Of a DNA stretch of 64,000 nucleotides, positions 12,251 to 24,043 are shown piece by piece. A program made the position numbers and the translations under genes. Position 1 is the first letter of the stretch. Every line of letters starts with the position of its first letter. The stretch is from contig JAHYIO010000005.1 of the NCBI GenBank assembly GCA_020543525.1, positions 310,001 through 374,000 of the forward strand. Direction: 5' to 3'. The notes beneath the pieces were generated by a model that was not told the DNA's origin, searched no databases, and worked only from the letters and a program-made list of their open reading frames with translations. The stretch is from Coriolopsis trogii (lineage: Eukaryota > Basidiomycota > Agaricomycetes > Polyporales > Polyporaceae).

Positions 12251-13383
12251 GGAAGGTCTTCTGAGTCCGTGCCGGGTACTGACGGTTGTGTCGCCTAGGC
12301 CTATGGTTAAGAGGAAATGATGCGTCAAGATGAGTTCGCTGAAAGCCTTCAATCAAAATCTAGTGCTTACTACGCTTCGAACGCGACGAGCCTGAGCGTC
12401 GTCGCGATCAGTCAAGTCCGCCACAAGATACGTATGACGCGGCCCTACATGGGAAATGAATGTTTGGCCATCAAGATCGCATGTGTCATTGACTCGTCAG
12501 CTTCAGGATAATATAGAGCTCGATATGAGATACGCCTATGATGGCTACAAGTTGAGTCGCGTGAAGGAACCGAGCCCGGCGCATCATGTTCACGTTCGTG
12601 CGTGCGCATGCTATACATTCCAGGGTGAGGAAGCGACGAATGCGCGATGTCTTCTGACACAGATGCGAACGGTCCATGCGGCGCGGTGCTGATGGATTGT
12701 ATGTGAATAGGGCGGCGCGGTGCTGATGGATTGTATCTGAGTAGGGCGAGGTATGTGGAGAGAGCGAAGGCGAGGCTGAGGATTCTAAGCATTTTGGCTA
12801 GCGGCTCAGGGGCGTCTTGATGCTACTTCATGATCAAGCGAGACGAGGATCAGCCACACGAGCAGCGGCAAGCTGTATGCGAATGTTCGCTGAGCGTGTT
12901 GTGTTAGTCTGTACTTGGACGCTTCATCACTCTCACTTCAGCCCCTGCTAAGGGGATGAAAGTCCGGAACCAAGAGGAAGTTGTACCATACGAAGTTCTC
13001 GCATCTAGCGACCCTCGATCGTCAAGCTGGGATTGTCTGGTTTGCGCCGGCTAGTTTGTTAGCTCTCTTGTGAATCCCAGTCCTAATAGGACCACAATAA
13101 CAGGCACTGCGGAGCTCGCCGCTCACAACCGTTGTTAGCCTGGCGCATAACAGCCTCTATCGTTGTGATATAGGCCGATACGTCAAGGACACACTCGGTT
13201 GAGCCAACGTGCACCACACTCGCAACGTACAATGCGATTCAATCATCCCGAACACTACAACCGAGTCTGATCATCCTTACCATCATCTAATGCGATATGG
13301 CAGCCCTTCGCAGTCACTGTTGAATGTCATGCCAATGGTATTAGCAGGGGAGACCGATCGACTCGGAGACACAATGATAGCGC
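12251..13383. other. Intergenic, no gene recognised
   Basis: Spacer downstream of the repeat and of the F-box gene that ends at 13384. Apart from a 34 bp tandem duplication near 12.7 kb I see no genes or RNA genes. Confidence 0.5.
12678..12745. repeat. 34 bp tandem duplication (two units)
   Basis: Two adjacent units share GCGGCGCGGTGCTGATGGAT and the following 14 bases with two differences. The second unit begins at 12712. It is a simple local duplication with no evident function. Confidence 0.8.
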
Positions 13384-15118
13384 TCACATTGCTCCTTTGC
13401 GGACCTCAAAGTCATCAGGGAGCGATCCAGGTAGAGGACGCCACTCCTCCCACCAACTGTCGTACCCATGGTCAATCAGAGCGACAGACTCCAACGACGG
13501 ACACGCCGCGCGGAAGATGTCAAACACCTCCTTCCCGCGGTCATGGACTGCCTGTCTCCAGGCCCACAGACGCTCCCGATCGTTCCTACGCCTCTTGTAC
13601 TCTTCGTGCAGAACAGGACATGTGTCGTGGAAGTCGAGGTTGAGACGGACGACCCGCAGCTGTGAGATCGCAGACAGTGTGCGCGCAATGTGCTCCTACG
13701 GCGAGAAAGACGTCAGTACGCCTGCATATGGCGACCAAGAAGTTCAGAAAACCAACGCACGTATGGCACGATGTCTGTCTCTCGCTGCTTATAGCGGTGC
13801 AACTCAAGCTCGACAAGGCACGGAAGGCGATGAACGAGGAGCGCAAGTATGGCCTTGTCGGCCTCGGCGTCGTCCACCTCGTACGCAAGCTCGAGACTTT
13901 CTAGCAATGTGAGCTGCATGCCGTGCAGGATGCGCAGGCATTCGGAGGCCGTCAAGATGGGCGCAGTCCAATCGTGTCCGACCGGAGGGTCGTACATACA
14001 GTAATAGTAGCGCGGCCAGTCGGACAATGCAAGACGGGTGAGTAAGGGGGTTTTGACGGAGAACACAGCATCGTCGGGGTCCGGGAAGGCGATGCACAGT
14101 GAGCGCAGCTGAGACAAGTCTGGCACCGCCGTTTCAGCGCTAGGCAAGAGCCGTCCTAGTATCGGTGGTCGCGTCAGCCCCGGGGGTTGCGCAACCCGGA
14201 TTGACAGCGTGTGGAGAGGGGGCATGGCACGGATGAGAGTGGGGAGTATGGACGTTTGGTGTGTCTTCGGATACTGTCCATGAAATGAGAGCGAGCGCAT
14301 GCGCGGCCACGCAAGGTGTGTCATCTCGGCTAGCGGTGCAGTCTCCATGGGCAACGTCAATGATTCGGCAGTCTGGTGCATGCCGAGCACCAGAGGGCGG
14401 AGATAGGCCGCCTCATTGGCGAATATCGTGTCGGTGTATTGCAAGGCTAGTTCAATGTCAATCTCTCTCCACTGTACGACCTGATAGGAAAGAGCGCGAA
14501 GACCGTTTCGAACGATTCCGAGGCCTCCTTCGGGAGTGTCGAGAGGCCATCCCCACCCGGAGTCTCCTGCGAAGGATACGTCCTTGACATTGTGAGCAAA
14601 GCAGGACTTCAGAACTGTCCAGGGAATGCCGTCGTAGCACCTCTCGAAGAGGACCGAGGAAACAGAGGGAAAGTTCTGCATTTGAGTCGTGAATTCGGTT
14701 TGGTTAGCATCTGATTTGAGTGTCCCGTGAACCGTGATATGTCTGTAGGAGATGAGCAGAGTCTAGCTTCCGGCTTCAAGAGCCAGCACATACCGCACGA
14801 GGTGACGAATGCTATCTGGAGGGGAGGGTCGTTTGTTGTAGCCGCATATTATACAACTACGCTTGAATAGAAGTCGCATGCACAAGGCCCGAATGCGCCG
14901 ACAAGTGCGTGAAAACTTGTTCAGAGATCCTTTGTGACATAACAACTGGCAGAGAATGTTGTAGATGACATCGTCCGGTAGCGTTTGGGGGGATCTGGGG
15001 CCATACGTGATCGGGGCCGAAGCGAACGGTCAAGGACAGTTGGTACTTACAGTACAGGTCTTCGCACCTTAGGTGTTCCGCCTGGGGTTGAAGCCCTACG
15101 TAGTGACAGGCTCAACAT
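13384..15118 (-). CDS. F-box/LRR-like protein
   Basis: This is a predicted substrate-recognition subunit of an SCF ubiquitin ligase. The small first exon starts at the ATG at 15116-15118 (MLSLSLRRASTPGG). A GT-AG intron (about 14997-15048) joins it in frame to SPQTLPDDVIYNILCQL. The F-box then continues with FSRTCRRIRALCMRLLFKRS (about residues 25-65). A second intron (donor GTATGT) follows HLVR, and a third (GTGCGT...TAG, about 65 bp) sits near 13695-13760. The long remainder shows the loose leucine-rich pattern of fungal F-box proteins (LRSLSFHG, LLTRLALSDW, LVELELHRY) and ends DDFEVRKGAM. The F-box is divergent but the splice joins keep the frame throughout. The target is unknown. Confidence 0.78.
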
Positions 15119-15308
15119 CGGAAGAGTTTGCCGACCTATGTTCAATGATGAAAAGTCGAGGAATACTTGACGATGGAGGGAGAGGAAATGGATAGTATTA
15201 GGAAAGTTGCGAGTACTGCAGTGTGACGACGGCGATTGTCGGAGTTTGAAATCGGAGTCGGCACAGATGAGCGCCTAAGTTCGAAAGGACAGGTTTCAAA
15301 GTCTGTCG

Positions 15309-15655
15309 TAGTGATGTGCGGGCTTGGGCTCAAAGCCCTCGAGCCTCGGGTACCCGGCCCTCAAAAGCATGACCCGGCCTGGCCCAAGGAGGGCTTTCGA
15401 GGGCTCGAGGGCCCGGCTTGGGATCTTTAAAGCCCGAGCCCGGCTTCGGCTGGCAGCTGTTAGGCGTCTCCATTGCCCAATTGGGAACACTACGCCATGT
15501 CACCTGACCTCATCTACCAGCCACTGTCCTCCGACAACCAAGCCCGGGCTCGAGCCCGACCCGACCCGACCCGAGCCTGAGCCCTCTGACAGGGCCAGGC
15601 TTGAGGTTTGTCTGAGCCTGAGCCCCCAAAAGCCCGGCCCAAGCCCGAGGATGTG
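15309..15655. mobile_element. GC-rich hAT/MITE-like element with inverted-repeat ends
   Basis: The left end reads TAGTGATGTGCGGGCTTGGG, like hAT-type termini. The right end, read in reverse complement, shares CGGGCTTGGGC. Inside, both ends carry arrays of degenerate CCCGAGCCCGGGCTC/CCCGACCC motifs, including three CCCGA units at about 15556-15575, that can pair with each other. No open frame for a transposase fits in about 350 bp, so it would be non-autonomous. A target-site duplication could not be identified, so the exact borders are uncertain. Confidence 0.55.
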
Positions 15656-17420
15656 GCTTATGACCTGTGAGTGTTTCCTGTCGCTCTTCGCCCTCGCCTG
15701 GATGTGGTAGAACACCGGGATGTCGCCGATACTCGGAACCAGATTGAGTTCTATCGAGGTTGATCGTGTGTTCGCGAATTGAAGGTCTTCTGGGACCTAA
15801 CGCTGCTCCCAGGGTCGGAGAAACAGTGCCGAACGTCGATGTCCCATATCGCGTTGGGAGGCTTGCAGGAGAGCGCGGGACATGCGAGCCAGGTGCTCGT
15901 TTGCCACGCGTTCTGGAGCCTACGCCGTGCTTGTTAGTGTCACAGAAGCTAGCGTTGGAGCGTTGAGCTATCCTTGATGTGCTCCCGCCCTTGGAAGCTC
16001 TGGGGAGAGGCTCGGCGCATGCAGTCTGTGTCGACGGCCAAGTCACTGACAGCTCGTGGCCACATGGGAGCCTGCGTGGTGCCGCAGGGCTCCGTCTGTG
16101 GCCGACGTGAAGTATGGCCGAACATGAGTGGGGGCGCCAAGGGGCGATGGATTAGCGCGGAGAGCACCGGCGGTGGCGACGATCCTGTCGCACGCTGTAT
16201 TGAGTCGCGCCGACGGCATAAGAGTGGCCTTCTGAGCAGCCACAATGTTGTTGCCATCGTAGGAAGCAACGTCGATGTGGCCTTTGCGCTGTCCGCCCAT
16301 GCGACGCACCGAGGGCACGTCGACCGCTCCGACCACCCTCGTTGTAATGACAGCGGGTGTACTTCGCCGAACCTGATGTCTGCCTTGAAGTTGCCTCACA
16401 TGGAGCGGAAGCTTAGAAGTCGAGCTGTGTGCGAACAGAAACAGGTGAGTGGAGCGGATATAAGCACTTCTGACAAACTGATGCATGAGCTGAAGGTCAT
16501 CGGTACACGTACAACGTCCGACAGATTGCTTCCACAAGCAGGAAGATGTCGAAGAGGCGCAAATTTTCGTGCGTCTGACATGGGTGTGTATAAAGAGGAA
16601 GACGAGGATGTGAGCAAGACGCGGGGTGGGTCCCGACCACAACCGAAATGAAGTCGCTCGGCTGGAGAAGCGCTTATGACTATGCCAGGCTCCAACACCC
16701 TCGAAGTCGGAGGCTGGCTTATCATGGAGACTGGGACCGGGCGACGACCGACAGAGCCCGCGTTGCTTGGCTGGTGCTCGGCGTGACCCGTGCGCCAATG
16801 ACGGATTGGGAGTGGCAAAAAGGAAGAGGATGGTGAGGCATACCGTCTGGCGTCGGGATTGGGGCGGGAGTATGTGCGGAGATGCCGTATTAGGACGATG
16901 GAGGAGCGGGCCGGGAGCCGGGGGAGAGGCGGGGGCCAGATTGGGGCTGACGTCAAGTGGCCCAAGCGTTGTTCTCGGCGTCGAGCTCCAAATGCCGACG
17001 CAAGTCAGCGCGGCGAGCAGCAGCTTTGGGCCCAGGACTTGCTGCGCGGGGTGCTCGGCTATTTTCATCTCTTACCCTCTCCTTCGCGCGGCACAAGGAG
17101 CGGTCACCGAAGCCTAGCACATCCCATAAGATACCCACCTCTTGCTCCTCCCGCGACTTTCAATCTTCTTTCCCCTTGCCCTCCCAAGCCTCTCCCGTCC
17201 AATCGCGTCCGCCCTCGCTCGTCCATCGACCGCCCATCTAGACCGCAAAATCTTCCATTGACATAGCGATTATCGCTTCAGCGGCCCAGGCTACCCAGTC
17301 GCTTCAGCACGCATCTCTTGCTATTTGTCTGAAAGTCTGCAGGTGAGTGCCTCGTTCGCTCAGCCCATCGCCACCAGCCCGCCACTCCCCTCCCGGTCCG
17401 CGTCCTGTGCGCCCTCGCTC
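15656..17420. other. Intergenic and promoter region of the Prm10-like gene
   Basis: Long frames occur on the minus strand (to 341 codons at 16043-17068) but have no recognisable domain and a composition typical of chance GC-rich frames. From about 17145 to 17225 the plus strand is CT-rich, a likely promoter or leader element of the + gene starting at 17421. A CAG|GTGAGT at 17338-17346 could be a 5'-UTR splice donor. Confidence 0.45.
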
Positions 17421-20400
17421 ATGCCCCCTCCCTCCCATGTTCCGTCCATAGCGAGCGTCCTCCTGGCCCCGGAACCCAGCCCGAGTCCGAGTCTTCCACA
17501 ACCTCTCCCTGTTGATGACCACGCCATGCAGTCGTCCCCCAGCGTGAATTCCACCGAGACGTCCATTCCGGAACAACCCCCTCCGGTAGACAATAGGCCC
17601 CCGGGTGGCACGAGACGGTCCGGTGTTAAAACGCCTCGTAGGGTTCAGTGGAATGATGATACGGAGGAGAGGTCGCCCTCGACCCGGGCCCTCGATGAAC
17701 ATGGCCTGGATGTGAGTACGCTTTCTGTTTTCTGATAGTTTCGCCACCACCAACCCATCTCACGCCGTCTCCTGTCGCGACGCTCCATCCACTGTCTCCC
17801 CATTCCATTCGTCCATTTCTCTGACAACTACCAATCAGCCGGAAGCCTTCAACAATCTCACTCACGCGCTTGAACGCCATCGCTCAACGTCTATTGAAGC
17901 GCCACATAATGCGCCTTTGTCTTCCGTCGCCCCGACTGCTGTCTCGCCCGGGCAGTCCTTGCCTTCGTCACCAGAATTGTCGCCCATGCACGAAGTACCC
18001 GGCGAGGCGTTCATCGACAGGGACGAGACTGCGGGTCTTCCTGGCCGTGACGTCGATAAATACGCCCAGGCACAGGCTGAGAAGTTCGTTCGTGCACACA
18101 AGTACGGCTTCTTCAAGTTCCCAAGCAAGCACCGACGTGACGCGTCAGCAAGCAAGCAAAGCAACAGCAAGGGAGCGCGTCGAAGCCTGTTCAAGGAACG
18201 TACGTCTACCGACGTCGAGAAGACTGCGGACGTCCCTTTCACCCCCAGGCCTCGACCAACCGGTGTACTCTCCGCTCTCTTGGCCATCTACGAGCCGTCC
18301 ACCGCTGTACAATCCGGCGTCTCGACTCCCGCACTGTCCTCTTTCGATGAGTCTCGCCCTTCGTCAGTGTACAACGGTCCAACGTCTGCGTCTTCCTCTG
18401 CTGCCCTGATGCCTCCGCCACCCGTTCCCCGCCGTGAAGGCGATGGCGGGAGTCCGCCTTCGATGCCGAATGGCTCCCCGACCTCACTTCGTCCGCCCAA
18501 TCATCCATGGACAAAGTCCTTCACGTTCCGTGAGTCTCGGCCGGCGAAGGCGAGAAGCGGTGCTGGTGTCTTTGGTCCTCTCATCGCTGGCGCAGGGAGC
18601 ATTGCAGGTGCGGCTGCACCAATGGCCGTGACGGTCGCCCCCGACCTGAAGCGGCCTGGCTACCATCTGTCAAGGTGCGCCTAATTGTCATCGTCTTGCG
18701 TTAACCACTCACGTCTTCCTGGCAGGTATTCTGCTGAAAGCAACCTGCCGAAAGCGTCCTCGACAAGAACCAAGCCTCTCTCTCGCCCACGAAGTGCCGA
18801 TTTTGCTTCGCGCGCTACCTCGCCCCCCCTCTCCGGGCCTCCGACACCGAGCGAAGAGACCGTGTCTCCTCATTCGTCTTCTTCGCCTGCTACTCCTGCT
18901 CCGCATCACGGTCGGCAGAAGTGGACCGCGTCCATTACCCTCCCGGGCTTCAACGCCTTCAGCCGCGCAGCTACGCCGAACACGATGCCTAGCACACCGG
19001 CGTCGGAGCTCGGGCTTGACGAGTTCGAGAGCGGGTACGACGAGAAGAGGAAAGAGAAGAAGAAGAAGCGCAAGCAGGCCTCGATCTGGGTGAGTGCATT
19101 TGAATACACAGATCCGCGGGTGAGATTGGCAACTGATTCCACTAATTGCCTCTCTAGATCACACGTCACGTCGCGGAGATCGTGGCGCGGCAGGAGTTCA
19201 TCCTCAAGCTCGCACGGGCGATGATGATGTTCGGCGGGCCCAGCCACCGGCTGCAGGCGCAGATCAAGGCGACGGCGCAGGTGCTCGAGATCGAGCTGTC
19301 GTGTATGTACCTCCCGGACGTGATGATTATCTCGTTCGAGGACTCGTCCACGAGCACGAGCAACATCAAGTTCATCCGCCAGGGGAGCGCGCTCGATATC
19401 GGGAAGCTCCAGGAGGCACACACGCTGTACTGGAAAGTCATTCATGACGATATCTCGGTCAAGGACGCGTCGGTGGAGCTCGACGAGCTCATGCGCCGGA
19501 GACCGCTGTACAAGAACTGGCAGTTGGTCTTGATTGGCGGCGCGTGTTCGGCCTCGATCTGCAGCGTCAGCTTCAACGGCTCGTTCATCGACTCACTCGC
19601 GTCCTTCCCGCTTGGCTGCCTGCTGGTAGCGATCCAGCTGTTCGCTGCTCGCAACGAGCTTTACTCTAATGTCTTCGAGTACGTCGTTCACGTTTTCTTG
19701 TCAGTTCCTACATCACTGACACGTGCTCGCAGAATCACGGTCGCGACGATCCTGAGCTTCATCGCCGCTGCGCTTTCCTCTGCATCGTTCTTCTGCTATT
19801 CTGCTATCGCTTCCAGTTCGGTCGTGCTCATTCTTCCCGTGAGTCCCTTGTACGACAGTCTCCTGACGTGATCGATGTTGACTGAATACGCCAGGGATTC
19901 ATCGTGTTGTGTGGGAGCCTGGAGCTCGCGTCTCGGAACATCGTCTCGGGCGCTGTGCGCGTGTGCTTCTCCTGCATATACTCGTTATTCCTGGGCTTTG
20001 GGCTCGCGATCGGTGCTACGGCGTACTCGAAGCTTACGAACCATAGTCTCGCCGGCTCGGACGACCTGTCGTGCGGCCTGAGCCATGATCCAAACGGTCC
20101 TTGGTGGCAGCGCACGCCGTCTTTGTGGTGGGGTGAGTGGCACCGTTCATCGATTCAAAAACACGTGACTGATTCTTTGTGTTTTGCAGCATTCTTGACG
20201 GTCCCTATGTACTCGCTCTTCCTGAGCTTGAGGAATCACGCACCATGGCGTCGTCGAGAATTGGTGCGTGCCTCCCGAGTTGTGACATGCTTTTGGACGC
20301 TCACCTTTGACTGCATATATCCAGTACCTTCTGGTGGCCATATCTTGCATTGGCTGGGTCACGAACCATTTCACGGGTACCCGCTTCCGGAACCAGAGCG

Positions 20401-20783
20401 ACATCTCGGCCGCAGTCGGTGCTCTCGCCGTCGGAGTGGTGTCCAATATCTACGGCCGGTTCTTCAACGGGAGCGCTTTCGTCGTCATGGTACGTCACGC
20501 TCGTTCCACCCGCTCTCGCTCGGTTCGCTGACCAGCGTCGAAATCGCAGATCACCGGCATCCTGTTCCAGCTCCCGTCCGGGCTCGCGAACGGCGGCCTG
20601 TTCACGTTCGTGCACGCGACCGAGTCGGGCTCGTCGAGCAACCAGTCGTACCTGTCCGGGTTCCAGACGGCGCTCCAGCTCATCTCGGTCTCGATCGGCC
20701 TCACGGTCGGGCTGGGCATCTCGCTCGTCCTCGTCCACCCGATCCCGTCCCGGCGGCGGGCAGCGGGTCTCTTCACGCTATAG
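17421..20783 (+). CDS. Prm10/ThrE-like multi-pass membrane protein (pheromone-regulated membrane protein 10 family)
   Basis: This integral membrane protein has the ThrE-type fold shared with bacterial amino-acid exporters. In yeast the family member Prm10 is pheromone induced; its transport role is unproven. The first in-frame ATG is at 17421 (MPPPSHVPSIASVLLAPEP). The first ~600 residues are Ser/Pro-rich and probably disordered, with RRVQWNDDTEERS near the start. The conserved part begins ITRHVAEIVARQEFILKLAR, runs through MMMFGGPSHRLQ and SCMYLPDVMIISFED, and then has about ten hydrophobic helices (for example WQLVLIGGACSASICSVSF; ILSFIAAALSSASFFCYSAI; ALQLISVSIGLTVGLGISL). It ends AAGLFTL with TAG at 20781-20783. 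About eight introns are visible, with donors such as GTGAGT at 19090 and acceptors such as CTCTAG at 19158. Confidence 0.85.
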
Positions 20784-21472
20784 GTTGCGTTGCGCTCGGT
20801 ACCGCCGGCCGGGCGCGTGTGGGTTCGCGTTCATGTTTATGGACATGCTTTGACTTTGATCAGAAACTCCTCGGTGGGGCGGGGAAGGGGCGGTGGTTTG
20901 CGACCGCCCTGGTATACCGCTCCACGTCCACTCGTTCATGTCCCGTTTCACTCCCAGCTCCTTCGCGTATCCATACTAGATTACCGCCATGCGCGCCGGA
21001 CGGTTTTACATTACATTGCATAGGCTCCTTGATTCCCCGTGCCCCGCCCTCGTGCGATCTCAAAAAATAGTCGTCTCCAAGCTTTTCTCCGATTTACGAT
21101 ATACTTTACGAAGGTTCGGTTCATGCGTGACGTTCCCCGATAGAGATCCTGCATTCTCCTCGTTTTCTGTAGATGATTAGATGTCACTTAGAGGTGCCCG
21201 ATAGTTGTTAACGTTCTTGCCACGATTCCTCCCATGTACAGAAATACTCGAAGCGGACGTTTGCTTCGACGCACACGCTTACTTTGACGTCACGTTTTGT
21301 TTTTTTTGTTTTGGTTCTCCTTTCTCCAGTCCCCGTTGCCGTTCCCACCGCCGTGCTCGATGCTGTATCATACTCGGACTCGATATCGTTATTCTACCTA
21401 GATTGCTCCGTCCGCGTCAGCCTCGCGTGTGCCACGACCTCGGAGCTGGGGAACTTGGGACGGACGGGGCCG
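20784..21472. other. Convergent 3' flanks, no gene recognised
   Basis: This lies between the stops of the + Prm10-like gene and the - F-box gene. It contains T-rich runs (21290-21330) but no coding or RNA gene that I can support. Confidence 0.5.
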
Positions 21473-23495
21473 TCATAGGTCTAGGGAGTAGAAGTCAGAG
21501 GTCAGCACGCTGGCGCATCCAAGTAGACAGACGGTGAGTGACACGCTGACCGGGGTCGAGGGGCGAGCTGGGCAGATCTCCTGCAATATATCGGACGTGG
21601 TCAAGGTGGCGCTGTCCGTGGCTTCAAGCGTCAGGGACACCTCTGTTCGCGATCGTGTTTGCAACAGACGGGAAAGCGTGACGCACCTGGCGATCGGGAT
21701 CGACAGTTGTAGTTGTGCGATGCGCGCACTCGACGGTGTCCGCGAGCGATGCGAGTCGTGCCATGTAACGTGTCTTTCGGGCGAGTTCAGTCTGGGCCCG
21801 CTCGTCTTCGCCGTGCGTGGCAGCGGGTGCGTCGTCCGCCGACTCGACCTCTGAACCGACCTCTGACTCTCCTTCCGACTCTTCAGTTTCCGAATCTTCC
21901 TCCGACCCCGAGTCGTCCTCTGAGTCGTCCTCTCTGAGCATTACATGCAGCCGGGCCAAACGTGCGCCTCCGCGGTGAGCCCTGATCTGCACGCATGCCG
22001 CCAGCGCCGACAGGAACCTCTCGTCCTCTTCTGGAGAGGATGAGGTGATGTGGAGCTCCTTCAGGCGCGGGCAGACGGGCACGGGGTCCACGTCCCCCTG
22101 CACCACAGCCAGCGCGTCGAGGAGCTCATACACAATCGCATGCTGGTGGCGGCCGGAGAGGACGATCAGCGTTTCCAGCTGCCCGAGGCTGGCGAGCATG
22201 GGCGGCCAGTCGTGCGCCCCGACGTCCTCCCGGGTGAGGTTCTCGACGCACAGCTCTCGGAGCGGGGAGGACGCAAAGAGCGCCGAGACGTCGCTGGCGA
22301 CGGGCGGGTGGAAGGGCGCGCGGTGGAAGTGCGGAAGCTGGCGCCGCACGATGAGGGAGAGTGTGGAGTGCGGCGTGTGCGCGATGATGCACTCCGCGCG
22401 CGCACGCCAGGCGTTGACGTGCACGCGTCCGACCTGCGAGAGCGCCGCGCGCTGGTCGCTGGGGAGACACCGAGTGAACGATCTCGAGTCGTCTTGGTCG
22501 AGGCTGGTGACTGCAACGCGCGTGGTCGCTGGGAGAGACATGTGCGATAGGACGAGGGGGAGTTCTCCCGTGCTGTCCTCGAGGATGAGGTGTTCCAGCG
22601 TTGCAGGGGCTTGGATGGTTGGGACGTTGTGCTGGTCTGCGACCCGCATCACGAGCCTCGCCAGGTCGAGGATCCTCAGCTTTGGACAGGCGCCGATGAA
22701 AGTCAGGAATTCGGCAAACGAGCATCCTGTATGAACGGCGCGGAGCTCGAGGCGGGTGAGCTGGGGCGGGCTGCCAGTGAGAGGTAGCCGGTGGCCCAAG
22801 TAGACACCTTGGAACGAGAGCTCTTGGAGTTGTGGGAAGTTGCGTTCCGATAGTTCAGCAGAGACGCACAACGTCTGGAGATCTCCATAGATCTTGTCGA
22901 GGTTCCATACATTCAGCGTGCGCAGGGCGGGCATGCGAGGCAGATCCAGTTCATCATTCCGACGCCCAGATCGCCACGACAATTCCGTAGATGTGAGTTG
23001 GACGGCCACCAAACGAGCAGGTTGGATTTCGAGTATGTCGCGCGGGTCAGATCGTGTGATCGCTAGCGTGATGGGGAGGTCCCTGCGCCTCGAGAGGGCG
23101 AGACTGACGAGTTCTCTGTCACTGGCGCGGCCTGAGAGGGATAGGAGCCACCAGAATGAAGGACACGCGCACACGACTGAGCGCCAGTGAGAGCACACAG
23201 AGGTCATGGGGAGCCAGGGAGGTGCAAAGCGCTGCGAGCCACGATAGTCAATTTGGCGGTACGAGTAGACTATGTCTTCATCAGTGTGGACGCGAAGGAA
23301 GATTTCGATGAGGATTTCGACTGGGAGGCGATTGATCAGTGGTTGGGAGGCATTGATGTATCTTCTTGTTTTGAAGACACGCCGTGCTGGGTCATGGTCG
23401 ACGTCAGCCTTCCGCTTCGCTATGTTTTGCTGTGTGTCATTGGCGTCCGTGCCACGGTCCATCAACAGTTCAACTTCTCGCGTCTGGATATTCAT
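21473..23495 (-). CDS. F-box/LRR-like protein, tandem paralogue 1
   Basis: This is a probable SCF ubiquitin-ligase adaptor. The chosen ATG at 23493-23495 gives MNIQTREVELLMDRGTDAND. The F-box follows: INRLPVEILIEIFLRVH... MTSVCSHWRSVVCACPSFWW (about residues 40-100). A long leucine-rich region comes next (FPQLQELSFQGVYLG; LRELCVENLTREDVGAHDWP; LKELHITSSSPEED). Near the end is an acidic Glu/Ser/Asp stretch (about 21850-21930). The large exon reads through to about 21687. A short GT-AG intron (about 21641-21686) after VDPDRQ probably joins to VSLTLEATDSATL and a C-terminus ending FYSLDL. Without that splice the frame stops at 21624. It aligns along its whole length with the next gene at 24044-25867. 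Confidence 0.8.
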
Positions 23496-24043
23496 GAGCG
23501 ATCGACTCGAGTGTGACTGCAAGAGACTGTGTATGTTAGTTTGCAGACCAGACGAGTACCAATGAGCTGTGACATGCCGACTCGGAGTACCATATAGCAC
23601 CGTTGCTGGTAGGTGTTGATGACGATTCGAGGTATGTCGCATGTTACGCGCCGAGTCCCGACCGCTACCGTACAGTCCGGGAATTGCCGGAGGAGGTAGC
23701 AGCCGTGATTCCTGCATGATACTTACTCTCTGACACTTTTGCACAACATAGCATCACATCGACTTACGTGCAACACTCTGACAGAACCAAACATAAAGCA
23801 CACGTAGCATTCAATCTCTCATGTTGAACTGAACGGTTGTATTATCAATAATACTCACAGACTTGACTCAACTCATAGTAAGGAGCAGCTGAGCCAAACG
23901 GCACGAATGATTGTCCCCTCAGTACCGACAAGATTGTACTTCGGAAGTGTGCAACCAACGACCCTACTCATAATAGATCATGCGTTGGGATATGATCTTC
24001 ACGAAACGTCGTCGCGAGGCTCATAAGTCTAGCAAAACAAGTA
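23496..24043. other. Spacer between tandem F-box paralogues
   Basis: This is the promoter region of the downstream paralogue and the 3' flank of the upstream one. The open frame of the first gene extends to 23744, but the extra part lacks similarity to its paralogue. Nothing else is seen. Confidence 0.45.

Noticed and set aside
16043..17068. 341-codon minus-strand open frame
   Set aside because: No domain, no splice pattern, GC-rich composition typical of chance frames, and it runs antisense into the promoter of the Prm10-like gene.
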